From NCBI GenBank assembly GCA_001970855.1, contig LSSN01001878.1:1-62944 (forward strand): a stretch of DNA of 62,944 nt, given 5' to 3'. Within the stretch, counting starts at the first letter, position 1. Each line of letters begins with the position of its first letter. Source of the stretch: Smittium culicis (taxonomy: Eukaryota; Kickxellomycota; Harpellomycetes; Harpellales; Legeriomycetaceae). A program made the position numbers and the translations under genes. Below are positions 1 to 12,688 of this stretch, piece after piece. The notes under the pieces were generated by a model. The model did no database searches. It was not told the origin of the DNA and was given only the letters and a program-made list of their open reading frames with translations.

Positions 1-390
1 GACTTCAAGTACATTGGGCCATTCGAAATTATAGAAATGGTAAACCCTGTCGCCGCTCGACTCGAGTTACCTGATTCAATGCGAATACACCCTGTATTCC
101 ACATCTCACTACTGAAACCCCACAAGTCTTCATCAATTGTCTATCGAAAATCAGCTCCTCCACCACCACCCATTGTCATCAATGAGTCTAAAGAGTACGA
201 AGTGACATCGATACTAGACTCCAAATTTCAAAGAGGCAAAGTCCACTATTTGATAGATTGGCAGGGATATACCCCGGAAGATCGTACATGGGAACCATCT
301 GACAACGTGTATGCTCCAGATCTCGTATCCGCATTCCATGCCCAATACCCAGGCAAGCCAAGACCAAGAGCCAGCCTTAGCGGGGGGTGA
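1..390 (+). CDS. Ty3/gypsy chromovirus pol, 3' end (integrase C-terminus and chromodomain), partial
   Basis: The reading frame is open from base 1 and ends at TGA 388-390, so the gene starts outside the window and 129 residues are visible. The first part (GPFEI, then [19 protein letters not shown]) is the usual integrase C-terminal segment of Ty3-type elements. A proline stretch follows, then a chromodomain at about visible residues 65-115. Its aromatic-cage positions are all present: Y in EYEV, W in DWQ and Y in GYTPED, followed by the conserved TWEP. In chromoviruses this domain is attached to integrase and guides insertion to modified histone tails. No stop or frameshift interrupts the visible part, so this copy could be recent, unlike the one at 37123-42457. 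The last codons overlap the polypurine tract and the LTR begins at the next base. Family identity is secure; activity cannot be judged. Confidence 0.93.
   Translation, partial: DFKYIGPFEIIEMVNPVAARLELPDSMRIHPVFHISLLKPHKSSSIVYRKSAPPPPPIVINESKEYEVTSILDSKFQRGKVHYLIDWQGYTPEDRTWEPSDNVYAPDLVSAFHAQYPGKPRPRASLSGG
379..390 (+). promoter_or_regulatory. polypurine tract of the first chromovirus
   Basis: The run AGCGGGGGGTGA lies directly against the LTR that begins at 391. This is where the plus-strand DNA primer of an LTR retrotransposon is made. It also encodes the last residues and the stop codon of the integrase-chromodomain protein. Confidence 0.8.
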
Positions 391-761
391 TGTCATGACC
401 CAGTCATTTCATTACATAATTTGCACACCACGTGTTGTGCTAATTATAGATTGCTGCGCAATCTCCCCCAACATTAGAAATAATTGGGGATTTCGCCGAA
501 TAGGTGGTCAAATGATTATGGTCATTTGATCAACTACTCCGGAATGCCCCTAAAATAATTTCTTATTGTTTCCAGAAGATTCTATGCCAAGAGAACTTCA
601 TGTTTTTAGTTAGATTTTTATGTTCAAGAGTTATTACAAAAGAAAAACTATAAATACGTAGAGATTTTATTCAAAAGAGATCTTTAGCAATAAAATATCT
701 TCTATTTCCAAATACCAACAATATCCTATATAAAATAATACTTAGTTGTCAGGCCCTGACA
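391..761 (+). mobile_element. 3' LTR of the first chromovirus (371 bp)
   Basis: The LTR starts TGTCATGACC just after the polypurine tract and ends GGCCCTGACA, giving the TG...CA ends and a short imperfect inverted repeat (TGTCA/TGACA). Inside are a TATAAATA box at 649-656 and an AATAAA signal at 689-694, in the order expected for a U3-R-U5 LTR. The partner 5' LTR lies outside the window, so the right boundary rests on the terminal inverted repeat alone and target-site duplication cannot be tested. Confidence 0.8.
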
Positions 762-3496
762 TCATCTCAAATTATTTTTCTTATCTATTTTATTTTTTCA
801 GAGTTTTTTATTTGAGTTACTATTTAAAAATTTTTAAGGTATTCAAAAAAAATTCTTATAAAAATTAAACAGTCCGCGTTTTGTTAGTTTTTTTTTATTT
901 GATACTTTTTCCAGAGTATTGTTGATACTGATAAATATTACTCAAAACCTTTTTTGTAATCTCATTAGTTTTTTAGAAGCATTGATAAGATTTTGAATTT
1001 TATTTATTGAAAATTTTTTTCGTCTATAATCTAGGAATAATATTCTAACCAATACTTATAGCTTTTTTAATATTATTTAATAGAATTTCAATTTATCCAT
1101 AAATTAAAATTTATTTTCCATTTTATATTAGTTTATAATTATTATTAGCATTATTTTTCTTATTATACCTGAAAAATACATTTTGAAGAATCGGAAAAAA
1201 AATTCTACAATGATAGATTAAATAACTCAAAAATTTGTATGGTGTAAATTAATCTACCCTTATAGCTTAATACTTAAATTATTATAATATTAATCGTCAT
1301 TTTATATGCTATTTTTAAAATTTTTGTTTGAAATTTTGTATTTATTTAGTATAATTATTCAATATAATTCATTTGAGCGTTATTTTTTTTACTATCAATA
1401 TCATATTTTTATCCAAATTAAACCACTCATAGGATGAAATTATGAACTATTTATTTTAAAGTCATATAAAATTCTAGTCGTAAAGCCTTCTAGATTTTTT
1501 TTATTCTATATTTTTAATAATATTTTCGAATAAATTTTTTTAATTAAAAATTATTTTATAGTTATAATACAGCAAGTCCTTTACTTTTCTTGAATGCTAG
1601 ATGTAAATCTTAAAATCGATGTGAGCGAGAAAATAATGGAATAGTAATTATTAATTTTGAATACAGATTTACAATTTTAGTCCACCATGAAATTATTTTT
1701 TAATTTTTTATTATTATTCTAACTAATTGAATCAACGAGGTTTAAAATTTATCATAGCAACTAATAAAATTCTGTATTTATTTAACGAAAATATATAAAA
1801 GATTATCCAAAAACGCATAAATTCGGATTTAAAGATATTAATAGTTTAATTACTTCAAAATTATTTGCTGAGTTCATCTTTACTACTTCATAAAATATAA
1901 ACGAGAAATTTATAAAACCGACAAAATTATATATATTAACAGTTTATTTGCCTGTTGATTTATTGCTTTATTTTTATATCTAAAATAATTCAGGGAATAA
2001 ATGAGATAATTTTACATGATTAGAAATTTATCTCGCCAGCGCCCCAAATTTCCCACAAAAAGAAAATTTATATAAAAAGTACCGTCATGCTTCTTTATTT
2101 ACAAAAAAATAATATTTATTAATTATTTTTAACTTTTAAATATATAAAACCAATTAAATAATTGTATTTTAAAAGAAATTAATAGAAATATATCACAGAA
2201 TGTCTAAATATGTAAAATAGAAACTTAGAATTTAACTTCAAATAAATTTTTGAAATATTATAATAATATATTCAAAGACTGTACAAGTGTAATCAGTCTA
2301 TTTTTCTAGTAACAGTATAAAATCTTCTTAAGCAGCCATAATATAGAATTTTTAGTTATTTTTATAATATTTATTAATTTATTTTAAATTCTGGTTAAGC
2401 AATATTCTATAAATATAACATGATTCAATAAATTACTTGTTATATATTTTCAATTTTATATAACTTTATTCAATAAAAATAATAGAGCTTTTTATAAAAG
2501 ATTTTAAATTTATATATATCAATTAATTGTAATTTAAATTTAAATATTAAATTAATAATAAATACAAATACTAAAAATATCGACTATATATTAGTATATA
2601 CTCTCGTGGTATAGCTATTTAAAGCACTTATATTGGAGGAAATTCTCTTTAAATCTTACTAGTTGTTTTTTCTTAATTCTGAATTATACTTTTAATATTA
2701 TTTTAATTAAGATTAATTTTATAGTTATAATTTATAATTAGGTATACCTGCTGAAAAATATGTTTAAATTATAATTTCTAAAATAGTGACCACAAATATT
2801 TATAATATGAATGCTGCGAATTTAAAATGGTTTATAATCTACAGAATTAATACTAGAAAACATCAGTTTTACTAAAATCAAAAATTTTCTTGAGAATTTA
2901 TAAGTACTATTGTTTAAGTCTAAGCCAAATACCATAGGTTGTTATTTATTAAAAAATAGAAACATTTAATATAATTATCGATTATAAAATGATAAATTAG
3001 TAATTAAATGGCTCATTATTGTATACAGAGAACATTATATAACTTTATTTTAATAAAAAATCATATCGATTAGCTAGTAAAGCATTTATTAGTAATGTAT
3101 TTACAAATAAATGTATACTAATCAATAATTCAACTTTAATATTTAAATCTTAGTATAAAGTAATATACAATTCCATTCTGGAATCATTGTGTATTTTTCT
3201 CATCCATTTTTATTATATTATTTTCCCTTTATAAATAAAAGAAATAAAAAAACACCTAGAATTCTTGATTCTTAGTAATTACTAATTAGTATAATTATTT
3301 TATTATAATGTATCCGTTTAATAATTATATTATCGAATTTTATTATATAATCTTTAAATAAGATTATAATATACAAAATTAATGACTAAAAAGCCAATTA
3401 ATTTTTTTTACGATATCTACATAAAAGTTAATAATGAAAATAAATAAATGAAAATTTCTCCAAATACCGATGTTATCGCTATTCCAGATACTTATT
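762..3496. other. AT-rich intergenic desert, nothing recognised
   Basis: This stretch is A/T homopolymer-rich with stops in all frames. No coding exon, tRNA-like fold, repeat array or transposon end could be recognised by eye. Confidence 0.6.
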
Positions 3497-3600
3497 ATTT
3501 TCGATAAGAATTATTGGGGTTGAAAAGAGTGGAATGTAATTTTATTTTGCTCTTCATAAAATAATGAATTTTCATTAATTCGACTAAAATTATCATTTTG
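3497..3600 (+). repeat. left copy of a ~100-bp direct repeat
   Basis: The best-matching core is 3537-3600 (TAATTTTATTTTGCTCTTC, then CATTAATTCGACTAAAATT). It recurs in the same orientation at 8322-8384 with few differences and one small indel; similarity to the left of the core is weaker but still visible (TTTTCGAT, ATTGG). The two copies enclose the decayed coding region between them. Confidence 0.55.
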
Positions 3601-3639
3601 TTTCATCCGTAAAATAAAATTGAACTAATTTATAGTTTT

Positions 3640-6600
3640 TTTTTTAATACCAGATTAATTATTTTCGAAAGCGGAGCTCTATTAAGCTTATTAAAAGTAT
3701 AAAATAATCCTTTTTTAGACCAAAATACAAGTTATATGACTTCATATGAAGCGCCAGCTTTTTTTGTTATTTTAAATCATATAGCGCTAGATTTTGGTTA
3801 ATTTTAGTGATTTATAGAGAAAAAAGATCGATTAAATAGTTGATAAGTTTTTCTATTCTTTGAGACGATATTTTATTATCATAATTTTTAATATTGAGAA
3901 TAAAGTAGTTTATCTTGATTTATACGTTATTAGATGTAATTCTTGACAATAAAGCATTGAAAATCTATTTTTGTACAGAACGAAAGCATTTATTGGGTAT
4001 AAAAATTCCAACTTGTGAAAGTTTAAATTTCAGAATTTTTCAATTGATCATGCAGATACTTTTTTTTTTTGGAGCTAATGATGATGAAACTGACATAGTA
4101 TATTGTCACTTTAGTTTTATTATCGCCGATTCTTTCATATATCACTGGGTCTTCATAACCCACTGATTTAATTAATCCAACTGCTTTTAATTTTAATATT
4201 TTCGATACTCAATTAATCTTTATGTCCACAGAGATAAAGATGTGTAATTTTGGAATTAAATTGGAATTGGGATGGTTGAAAGATTTTAATCACTTAATTG
4301 AGAGCTCAGTAAAATGATTCCTGAAAGTATTATCATTGGTGACAGTTTCAGTATTTACCAAGATATCCAAATATGAATATCTATAGTTTCTAATCGTAGG
4401 TTGTATCATAAAATATTTAATTAATCTATTATACAAGTAATTAATGATGTCTACGTCAGATATTTCGGCATTTATTATAATATTATCTCTTTTGCATTCG
4501 AAAAAATTCTTCTGTATTTTTGAATATCTTTTAGTACACCCGAGAGAAATTCGATTTTCTATATGAAGTTTTATAAATTATTTTTATTGGCATTTAATCC
4601 TCATACCTTTACTGGTTTTCTTTAATGGTGTCAATTTTCACTACATGTTCTTTAAAATTATAGAATGTTATTTTGGGGATTACGATATCTCTTCAGTATA
4701 AAATAACTTTGAATGCTTTACTATAGACATCTTTATTACATAAGGTAACCATAAAACGGTCTTCTACTACCGAGTAATCAGAATTATTGTTTATTTTTCT
4801 CTGCACACTTTTTGAACCAAGTTTTGAATTAGATTCCAAGTAGTGAAGTAACACGGACTCCTTTGAATTTTCCGATTGTGGGTGAAGACTTCTTTTGCTG
4901 CTTATGTTGACTAGCAGGTTCAATTCACATAAGTATTTAGATTTTTGTTCACCGAAGTAGAAAACATAACTAAATCGTGAAGCCCAAATTTTATGCTGAT
5001 AAACGAAACTTTCATTTTGGATATTGACTGCTTCATTTGCTTTTTCATCCGTCAAGGCTTGTCTGCAGGGTTTAATTTAGACAATATAAAATTCTGCTGA
5101 GGACAGGTGTTTTTATTTAGGCAGTGGGTACATAGAGATTCAGATATACTCATGAGTATCTGTCATCAATTTTTGTCCTTTTTTCTGAAATAAGATATTT
5201 ATTCTTTATTTTTATGAGTAAGCCATGAATTTTTTTCAATTAAAATCCTAAATTTTCATAGCTTTCATGTTTATAATTAGACCATTTACATTGATCCGTA
5301 GATATATATCAATTTTTCTCTATGATAAAGAGTGATTTTTGCATCCTTGACAGTCCCTCATTCCTAGCCACTCGCTTTTGTCAAAACATCGTTTCTGAGA
5401 TTTCTAAAAGTAAGAAACGGCCATTACATAGCTTCAGATTGGTTTTCAACCAAGATATATTCTCCAATGTCGCAGGAGCGAATCTTATTAGCCTGTTTCA
5501 GTTTTTGTCCCTGGAAATTTTTTTTTAAATCCTATTAATTTAATTGTCATCAGAAGGTCCGAGAGTATCGCTGCTGACACATTTTGAACTTTTCCAATTT
5601 AAGGTACTAGATTTCTTAATGATTTACATATACTTTGAAAAGAGACCCGCTTTCCTCATTACGTCTTCGATTATACTCTTCATGATTACCACGTTATTAT
5701 ACGTCATTTTATTTTCATTTAAAGGTATAAAATTACTTAAGGTGCAATTATCGAAGATCCCTTCTATTTTATATGAAATTTGAGGCTTTGAAACCTTTTT
5801 AGCAACTTCGTTATGTTTGATATTGCTTCAGACTTTTTTGACCTATATATAAGTAAATATAATATTTATGGTCTTATAAATATCCCTTTCTTCCATGCAT
5901 ATTTCATTACAGGTCGTAGAATCTTATTTAATTCTAGTGTTTTAACGAAAGACCAAATATTAGAACTCGTAGCCGGAATTATTGTTTCTCTATCGAAAAT
6001 AGAGAAGCTTAGTAGATTTTTTGTATATCAGAATATATAAAAAAACGTCTTCAAGGTCTATTATCAACATTTAATCACCCTTGTAACTTAACTGAAGACC
6101 CTAGATAAGCTCTCCATCTTTAAGTGTTTTTTTGGAAAATATTTTATTAGTGGCTTCAGATTCAAAACTGGTCTTTCCTCCTCTAATTTTTTCGGCGCGG
6201 TAATGTCGGTACTTGATCACCGAGTGAAATTATTATTTAGTATGTGCTTACTACTATTGTTAAAATAGAAGCTATTTTATTGCAAAAGATCATTATCAAT
6301 AAAATATCTAGCTATTTATAGTTTTTTTTATCATATTGGACTTCAATTTATTATGCCAAGAAAATAATATTCTTGGTAAAATTGAACTTATAAATTATCA
6401 AGCAATTTATTAGTAGCCTAAATTTTGGGGTTTGGGTATTGTGAAAATCAGGGAAAATAATTTTCACTTTTCCCAAAATTTCTTGATTGGATCATGAAAG
6501 GCAAACATATGTGTAAAGAATATCTTGGTATCTCTTGAGACTTATTCTATCACATTCTTTCATAACAGAGCTAATTTTTCCATCTCTATCAAAAATGTAT

Positions 6601-7830
6601 ACTATTTTTATACCTATTGATTTCATAAATTATGCTTTAAGACCTTTTTTTATTTTTCTAGTTTAGAGAAGGAATTTTTTAGCCCATCTCTATCGTCTTT
6701 TTGGCTCACATGTCGTTTTTTTGCGGCTCAATCCTTTTTGAAAGAGGGTTAGTACATCCTCTACTGCTACCTTTCCCCCCTGCTGCGCTGGAAAAAATGG
6801 CGGTCGCGAATATTCCCGCAATCTGATCCCAAAAAACGGAATTTTCTTACTGTCTGACATTTTTTTTTACGTTTTGTACTATGAGAAAACATGTTACTGT
6901 GTCGCGGTGGAGACTCACCATCAGTAGAATGTCTCAAATTCTACTGCTATTACATATTAATTAATTACATAGAATTTTAATTTAACCTTGAGTTTTACTT
7001 ATCTTTTGTGTAGTAAGAAGAGTAGCTTCTTTTATTAATATTTATTTAAAATACTCATTTCTGAATGTTTCTATACAGATAGAAAGATCATATGAAGGGA
7101 AGAAATTATGGTATAAAAAGGTCGCCGATATTTTTTTATTCATTCCCCACAATTGTATTTTTGAAAAAATATTCCTCCATTATTTATCTTTAGAAATAAA
7201 ACCCTAAAAAAAAAATTCTTATATTAATATTCAAATAAAAAAAGAATAAACCCAAGTGATTATAGCTACGTGCGTGGAGAAGATAAACCCACGATGACAG
7301 CAGCTGTAATCGGATCACTAATCCTATCTATACTGCATTTTGAGAATATTCATCTCTTTTACGAATATTATTTTTTCCCAGTAGATCTGGAAGCCGTGGT
7401 CACCATCTGTAAATATTGATTAAAAGTAACATTTTTGACCAATTACTTGGGGTCAAAAAGTGTTTTAGTGGTATTTTGCAGTATATGGCGTGCTTTTCCA
7501 AGAATTTTTTCGTGTATAAATATGCATTCAATTCTTATTTGTGTGTTACTTGAAGAAAAATCAAGTATAAGTATTCTGATAACCCTAAACAATTCAATAA
7601 CGTTTTCAGCGGACAGATAGCTTGGACATTTTTTTAAAACAGCGAGTACGTAGTATTCAATAGTCCTTGTAAGAACGGGTAGCTTATAATTTATCTCATA
7701 GAACTTTGAATCTTCTAAATTTTCATCCTTCCAAAGTCCAAATTCATTGAGAGTTGGTGATTCAAGCGATTTATTCGTTCTTTGGGCGTATACCAATGAT
7801 GATTCTACGTAAGCTGTTTGAGAGAGGCGA
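3640..7830 (-). pseudogene. decayed minus-strand coding region, family not recognised
   Basis: Several minus-strand segments look like real protein, with normal residue mixtures and somewhat higher GC than the surrounding desert, but stops and frameshifts separate them. The longest open pieces are 7443-7796 (117 aa, helical, containing ENVIELFRVIRILILDF) and 4693-5055 (120 aa). Shorter pieces lie between them: about 7370-7430 (GDHGFQIYWEKI after a possible 3' splice site), about 5640-5800 (GIFDNCTLSNFIPLNEN) and about 5440-5520. The candidate splice joins tried by eye do not restore one frame. The best reading is a decaying gene or transposon protein. An intron-rich live gene remains possible but less likely. 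No function is assigned. Confidence 0.4.
6922..6946. other. perfect 9-bp hairpin (stem-loop)
   Basis: CAGTAGAAT at 6922-6930 pairs exactly with ATTCTACTG at 6938-6946 around a 7-base loop (GTCTCAA). A second small inverted repeat (GGTG...CACC) lies just upstream. The stem sits beside a local GC-rich patch (about 6710-6840). It could be structured RNA or a remnant of a mobile element; the sequence does not decide. Confidence 0.4.
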
Positions 7831-8286
7831 ATTTAAGAAATCACTTAAGGTGCTTGGTAGTACCTTCAGTAGCTCTGAGTAAACCTAAAGATCACTTGAT
7901 GTCGGTCTTTAAATAAAGTTTTCATCACTGACGAAAACAGTACTAGACAAAAAAACTGGAGTAGTAGTGTATGAGAAGTGGATTGAGATTACGGATTGTT
8001 AATTATACAAATGATTTCTTGCGACAATGTAGGTGCAGCTATTGTTTTCTAAGCAAGTTCATTCTTAGGAATAATAAAGCTTTAGAAAAATTATTTTATT
8101 TTTGATAAAAAATATAGCTAGGTAGTGTGCCTAGCGTAAAGAATAACGGTAAATATTTTGAGTATTGAGTACGTGAGTATTTAAAAAAATTTTCTAATGT
8201 TCATTTAAATTAGTAAATTTCATGCATGTATCAAAAAAATTTTTAATTGTTTAGTTAATAGTTTATTTATTTACAATGTATGTTTA

Positions 8287-8384
8287 TTTTTCGATTATAC
8301 TATAAAAATTGGTGACAAATAATTTTATTTTACTCTTCATAAAATAATAATAAGCCTTCATTAATTCGACTAAAATTATCATAG
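8287..8384 (+). repeat. right copy of the ~100-bp direct repeat
   Basis: Matches the copy at 3497-3600 in the same orientation; the core is TAATTTTATTTTACTCTTC plus CATTAATTCGACTAAAATT. One indel of a few bases separates the copies. No open reading frame is associated. Confidence 0.55.
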
Positions 8385-11300
8385 TTTATTTTAGATTTTA
8401 TTATTGTATATAATTAAACTTATTATACATTCTCAGTTTATTATTCAGCAATATTAAAAAAATTAAGCATATTAATAATTGAAAAATATAATTAGGTGCT
8501 TTACTTGATTTATTTCGCTATTAAATCTATCTTATTACAGTAGTCCGCTTATTTATTAAAATCAAGTAATTTAGCTGGATTATTTTATTTTTATATTTAT
8601 GGTGCGCGCCCTAGAAATCTATTTGTGCGCAAAGTGCATACAATTAGCAAAAATACATAAATAATTACTAAAAAATATTTTATACCTCGCTAGAAAATAA
8701 TTAGTCAGACATATTTTGTGGGAAAAAGTCGACATTCTGTTATGTGAATTTAAAATTCTGAAAATTTTGTGATAATCTTATTTATATGCCAAAAATAAAA
8801 AACTACTAGCTATAAAAAAGAGACTACTACAGATTAATTCTAATTAGAAGAGCTAAATTTAAAAAATAATCTGTCTACTTTAAAAGATTTGATCTTACAT
8901 TATTTTAGTAGTCAGGTTTTATTATTTATCTAGAATACAAAGAACTAGATTGTTTTGCAAGGATATAAGCAATGTTTTTTTTTCTTTATTTTTTGCTAAC
9001 CTGAGGACATAATTTTACAAAGAGTTTTTTTTTATACAAAGCTAAACCAAAGAGAAAATTAGTTTATTGGTATATTATTTTGTTATTATCACCATCATTT
9101 TAACTATTATTTTCATCGCTCATTTTTTAATTATTTCACAGTTGTGGAATATATTTTATATCCAAAAAAGTAAACTGAGTTGTAAGGCCAAAGCTGTGAA
9201 GTTTTACTACCAGTTGATTTTTACTTTATAAGATTTACTATAAAAACCAACGATTTTTAATCGTAAAAATAAAATAAGCAAAAAATCATCACAAAATCTT
9301 TGCTATAAATTTAAATCAAAAAATAAGTTAAACTCTATTCAGATATCAGCTAATAGAACAGAAACAAAGATATCTGTAAACAAATACTGTGTATGGGAGA
9401 TTAAATCCTCGGCGATATTATCAATGTTTAACCAGATTGTAAATTATAAAAAAAAGCAATTAATTTCTATTTTTAGATAAGTTTACACACTAAAAGCTAT
9501 TCCTGAATCCAATATTATAATTACTTAATAATAAAAGAATTAAATAAACTTATTAAAATTTATTATAAAATTCCAATATAAATGTGAAAAATTGTGCTAA
9601 ATTAAGCTCTAATATATAATCAACGCGATTTAATATCATATTAAAAATGTGGAGGGGTTTCATTTGAGAAACTTTGTTATAAAATATAATAAAACCAGTT
9701 TAAATTCGCACTATAGTTAACAAAATTTTATCAAAATAAAAAAATATAATAGAGCGAGTTTATTTAAACATATCAAAATAATAAATTTAAGGTGATATAA
9801 TTCAATTAATATTCTAAAAATTTTTTTATAATTAAAAAAGGCACTTAATCGCTAGTTTTTATTTATTTTTATTCTATACGATTAAAAATAAAAGATACAA
9901 ATGTCTGCGCTTTTCAAAATTTTGTATTTCATAAAAAAATTTCATATACATTTCTTAGTATAGAATTATAAATAGTTGAGAAAAAGTGTTCATATTAAAT
10001 CTAGAGTTTATCGTATTTCTATGTAAACTAAAAAAAATTATGCGACTGTTCTTCTAATATTCGGTTTATGTTTAGAAGAGTGAAAAAATGTTCAAAAATA
10101 ACTGGATCTATTGATTTCTGAAAGAATTTTATCAACACAAGATTTATTTTATATATTATGAATTCAATTCATGCAAATGTTCATACTTTTATAGTTATAT
10201 AAAAAAGTTAAAGTTACTATGAGAACAAATACAGCCAGCTCTCAGTTGGCCCAATCCGTTTTATATAATATTTTCGAAATTAAATTCAAATAAAGAGTGT
10301 AATAAATGAAAAAGTCAAAAAAAGAAATATTTTTATGAAATCGTACGCTCGTTAAAATGTCGAATCGAATAAACAATAACATTTTAAAAATTAAAGATTA
10401 CCAAATACATATGTGGGAGTTTAGAACCGGCAAAAGAATTCTGTATGTAAACTGTTTCTATAATTTTGTTTCTAGTATTTTCTGAAAATAATCTTTTACA
10501 ACATAATTTTAATGATTATAAAAATGATGCCAAACTAAAATCGACAGTTTATTGAAGCACACTAATGAATAACTTAATGATATTAAATTTGTAATACCAA
10601 CTATTACAAAATTAATTTCACAAAACTTGGCTTGAGACAAGAAAGATTAAAAACTACCACAAAAATACAAAAGAATAATTATCAAAGAGTGGTAAAAGTG
10701 AAAAAAAATGGAAATAAGGCTAATCAAAAAAATTTAATATTTAATTTAACAAAAAAAATTTTTTTTTGGTCTACTGCTATCAATAAATTTAACACATTTC
10801 CTAATCAAATAAATCTTTTATTTCAAAATTTAAACTATAATTGTTAAAATAAATATAAATAAACCTATAAATCTATAAACCACATTTCATAAAATATCAA
10901 AATGAGCCCTATGATCAGATGTTCAAACGAGCAGATAAAATTCAGCCTGATTAGCTGAAAATTCTATACATATTTACTTCATTGCTCTTCTAGGTGGCTT
11001 GCTTGCTTTTATGAAACAGGAATTACTTGTACAGAAATTGCAACTTTTTAATTCAATTTTTATTTTTTTATAGTTCTTTTATAAGATTTTTTTTAACTAA
11101 TAAATAAAATGTCAAAAAATAGACGATTTAATTTTTTGATTTATAATTACTTTATATTGTTTGTATATTTTATTGAATGTGTTTATTAGTATAATTTTCA
11201 AGAAGGTTTTATATGTGTTCTTTTATTTTCCTATATACTTGGCTACTTTCAATATTCTCGTTATAAATTTTAGATTAACACTTTATAATTTGGTTATTGA

Positions 11301-12228
11301 GTTAAAATGTTAATATAACTTTTAAGTTTTGTTTCAAATTATGATTTTTCAAAGACCTAACCCCAAAAGAGGCAAAAAAGAACAACCAATCGATGACGAT
11401 AAAATAAAAATTTTATTGAAAAGTGTATCAATAAATTTTTCGCTAAAATAATGAAGAATGTTTGGTGCATAATATACTAAATGACACAAACTATAATTAA
11501 CGAATTTAATAGTGTCAATTTATTTTTTTTCAGTTTAATTTATATTTATGAAATATTCAAGCATATTAAAATAAACTCTCTGTGAAAAAAAAATATATAT
11601 ATAACATATCTAGAAATTTGTGTATGCTAGATCATGTAACAAGTAAAAAATCTTTTATAAGATACAATCAATTAAATCTGTTTTTTTTAAAGTAATTACA
11701 TATATTCCAGTCATAAGTATAAAATATTTTATTCAGATATTCTTATATTATTTTTTTTAAAATTTACAAGCTAATTTCTTAGAAAATAGGAAGGATTCTG
11801 TTGTAGTCTTATTGAAGTTTGTGGGTTCATGAAAGAAAAAAATAAGTGGATACACCAGTTTTACTAATATTGGAGTTTTATTCCAGACAGGTCAATATGA
11901 GGTATCACTTTATTTACACGATTTTTCAAACGAAGTTTAGAGGCTATTTTAAAACTTGACGATATTTTAAAATCTAATAAAATAATTTTAATTTTTATGT
12001 TGATTTAATCACCATTTTATAGCATGTATTACAAGAATATACATACTGTGTAAAATGTGAGCTAAATTTAATAGGATTTTGCTTTGGAATTTTGGCGATT
12101 AATCAAACGAAATTTGACCCTAGTTTTCAAACTAGTTTAAAGAATAAAATGATTATATTAAATTAAATTTTAATTACAGGATAGTTTATAATTTTAAAGA
12201 GCAAGTTAGTATTTATGGTTCCAATTCG
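8385..12228. other. AT-rich intergenic desert
   Basis: No gene or RNA recognised. An open frame at about 10632-10847 (71 codons, mostly K, N, I, F) is what AT-rich sequence gives by chance and is not called. Confidence 0.6.
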
Positions 12229-12427
12229 TTAACCTTTTCTCGTCCAACACTCTATAAAAAAAACCAATTTATTGATCCGTTTATGATTTATATATTAAGT
12301 TTATTGTTTGCTGCTATAGCATAATAAGCCAATATTTTTTAGGGCCTCGAAATTTATGTATATTAGTCGAAAATAGTTAACTATATTTGGTAGATCAAAA
12401 ATAATCTACTGCTCATAAAAGGGTTAA
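12229..12427 (+). mobile_element. piggyBac-type MITE, copy A (199 bp)
   Basis: Bounded by TTAA at 12229-12232 and 12424-12427. The left end reads TTAACCTTTTCTCGTCCAAC and the right end, on the other strand, TTAACCCTTTTATGAGCAGT, giving short imperfect inverted repeats. The interior has no coding capacity. TTAA target sites and CCCTTT-like termini are the signature of non-autonomous piggyBac elements. Copies B to E in this window share the internal head (GTCCAAC...CTNTNAAAAAAA) and tail (GTCTNCNGCCCGT). Confidence 0.75.
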
Positions 12428-12454
12428 GCATATCTGGTGTGCAGATTTAGTAGG

Positions 12455-12653
12455 TATACTCCTTTCCCGTCTGACACTTTTTAAAAAAAATAAATCATTG
12501 ATTCGTCAGCCATTTATATATTAGTTTATTTTTTTCTACTAATCAACAACAAACCAATAATCTTGAGTGGTTCGGAATGTAACTATTTTTATTGAACGCA
12601 GTTGACATTATTAGGTAGATAGGTAGCTGCCTACTGCCCGTAAAAAAGATATA
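12455..12653 (+). mobile_element. piggyBac-type MITE, copy B (degenerate, ~199 bp)
   Basis: Same head (CTCCTTTCCCGTCTGACACT followed by an A-run and a TGATTCGT segment) and same tail (CTACTGCCCGTAAAAAAG) as the other copies. Both flanking TTAA sites have mutated (to TATA), so the boundaries are approximate. It lies 27 bp after copy A in the same orientation. Confidence 0.6.
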
Positions 12654-12688
12654 GGAAAAAGCACTACTTTATATAAAAAGTATCATGT

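Noticed and set aside
10632..10847. 71-codon ORF
   Set aside because: Lysine/asparagine/isoleucine-rich, as expected by chance in A-rich DNA.
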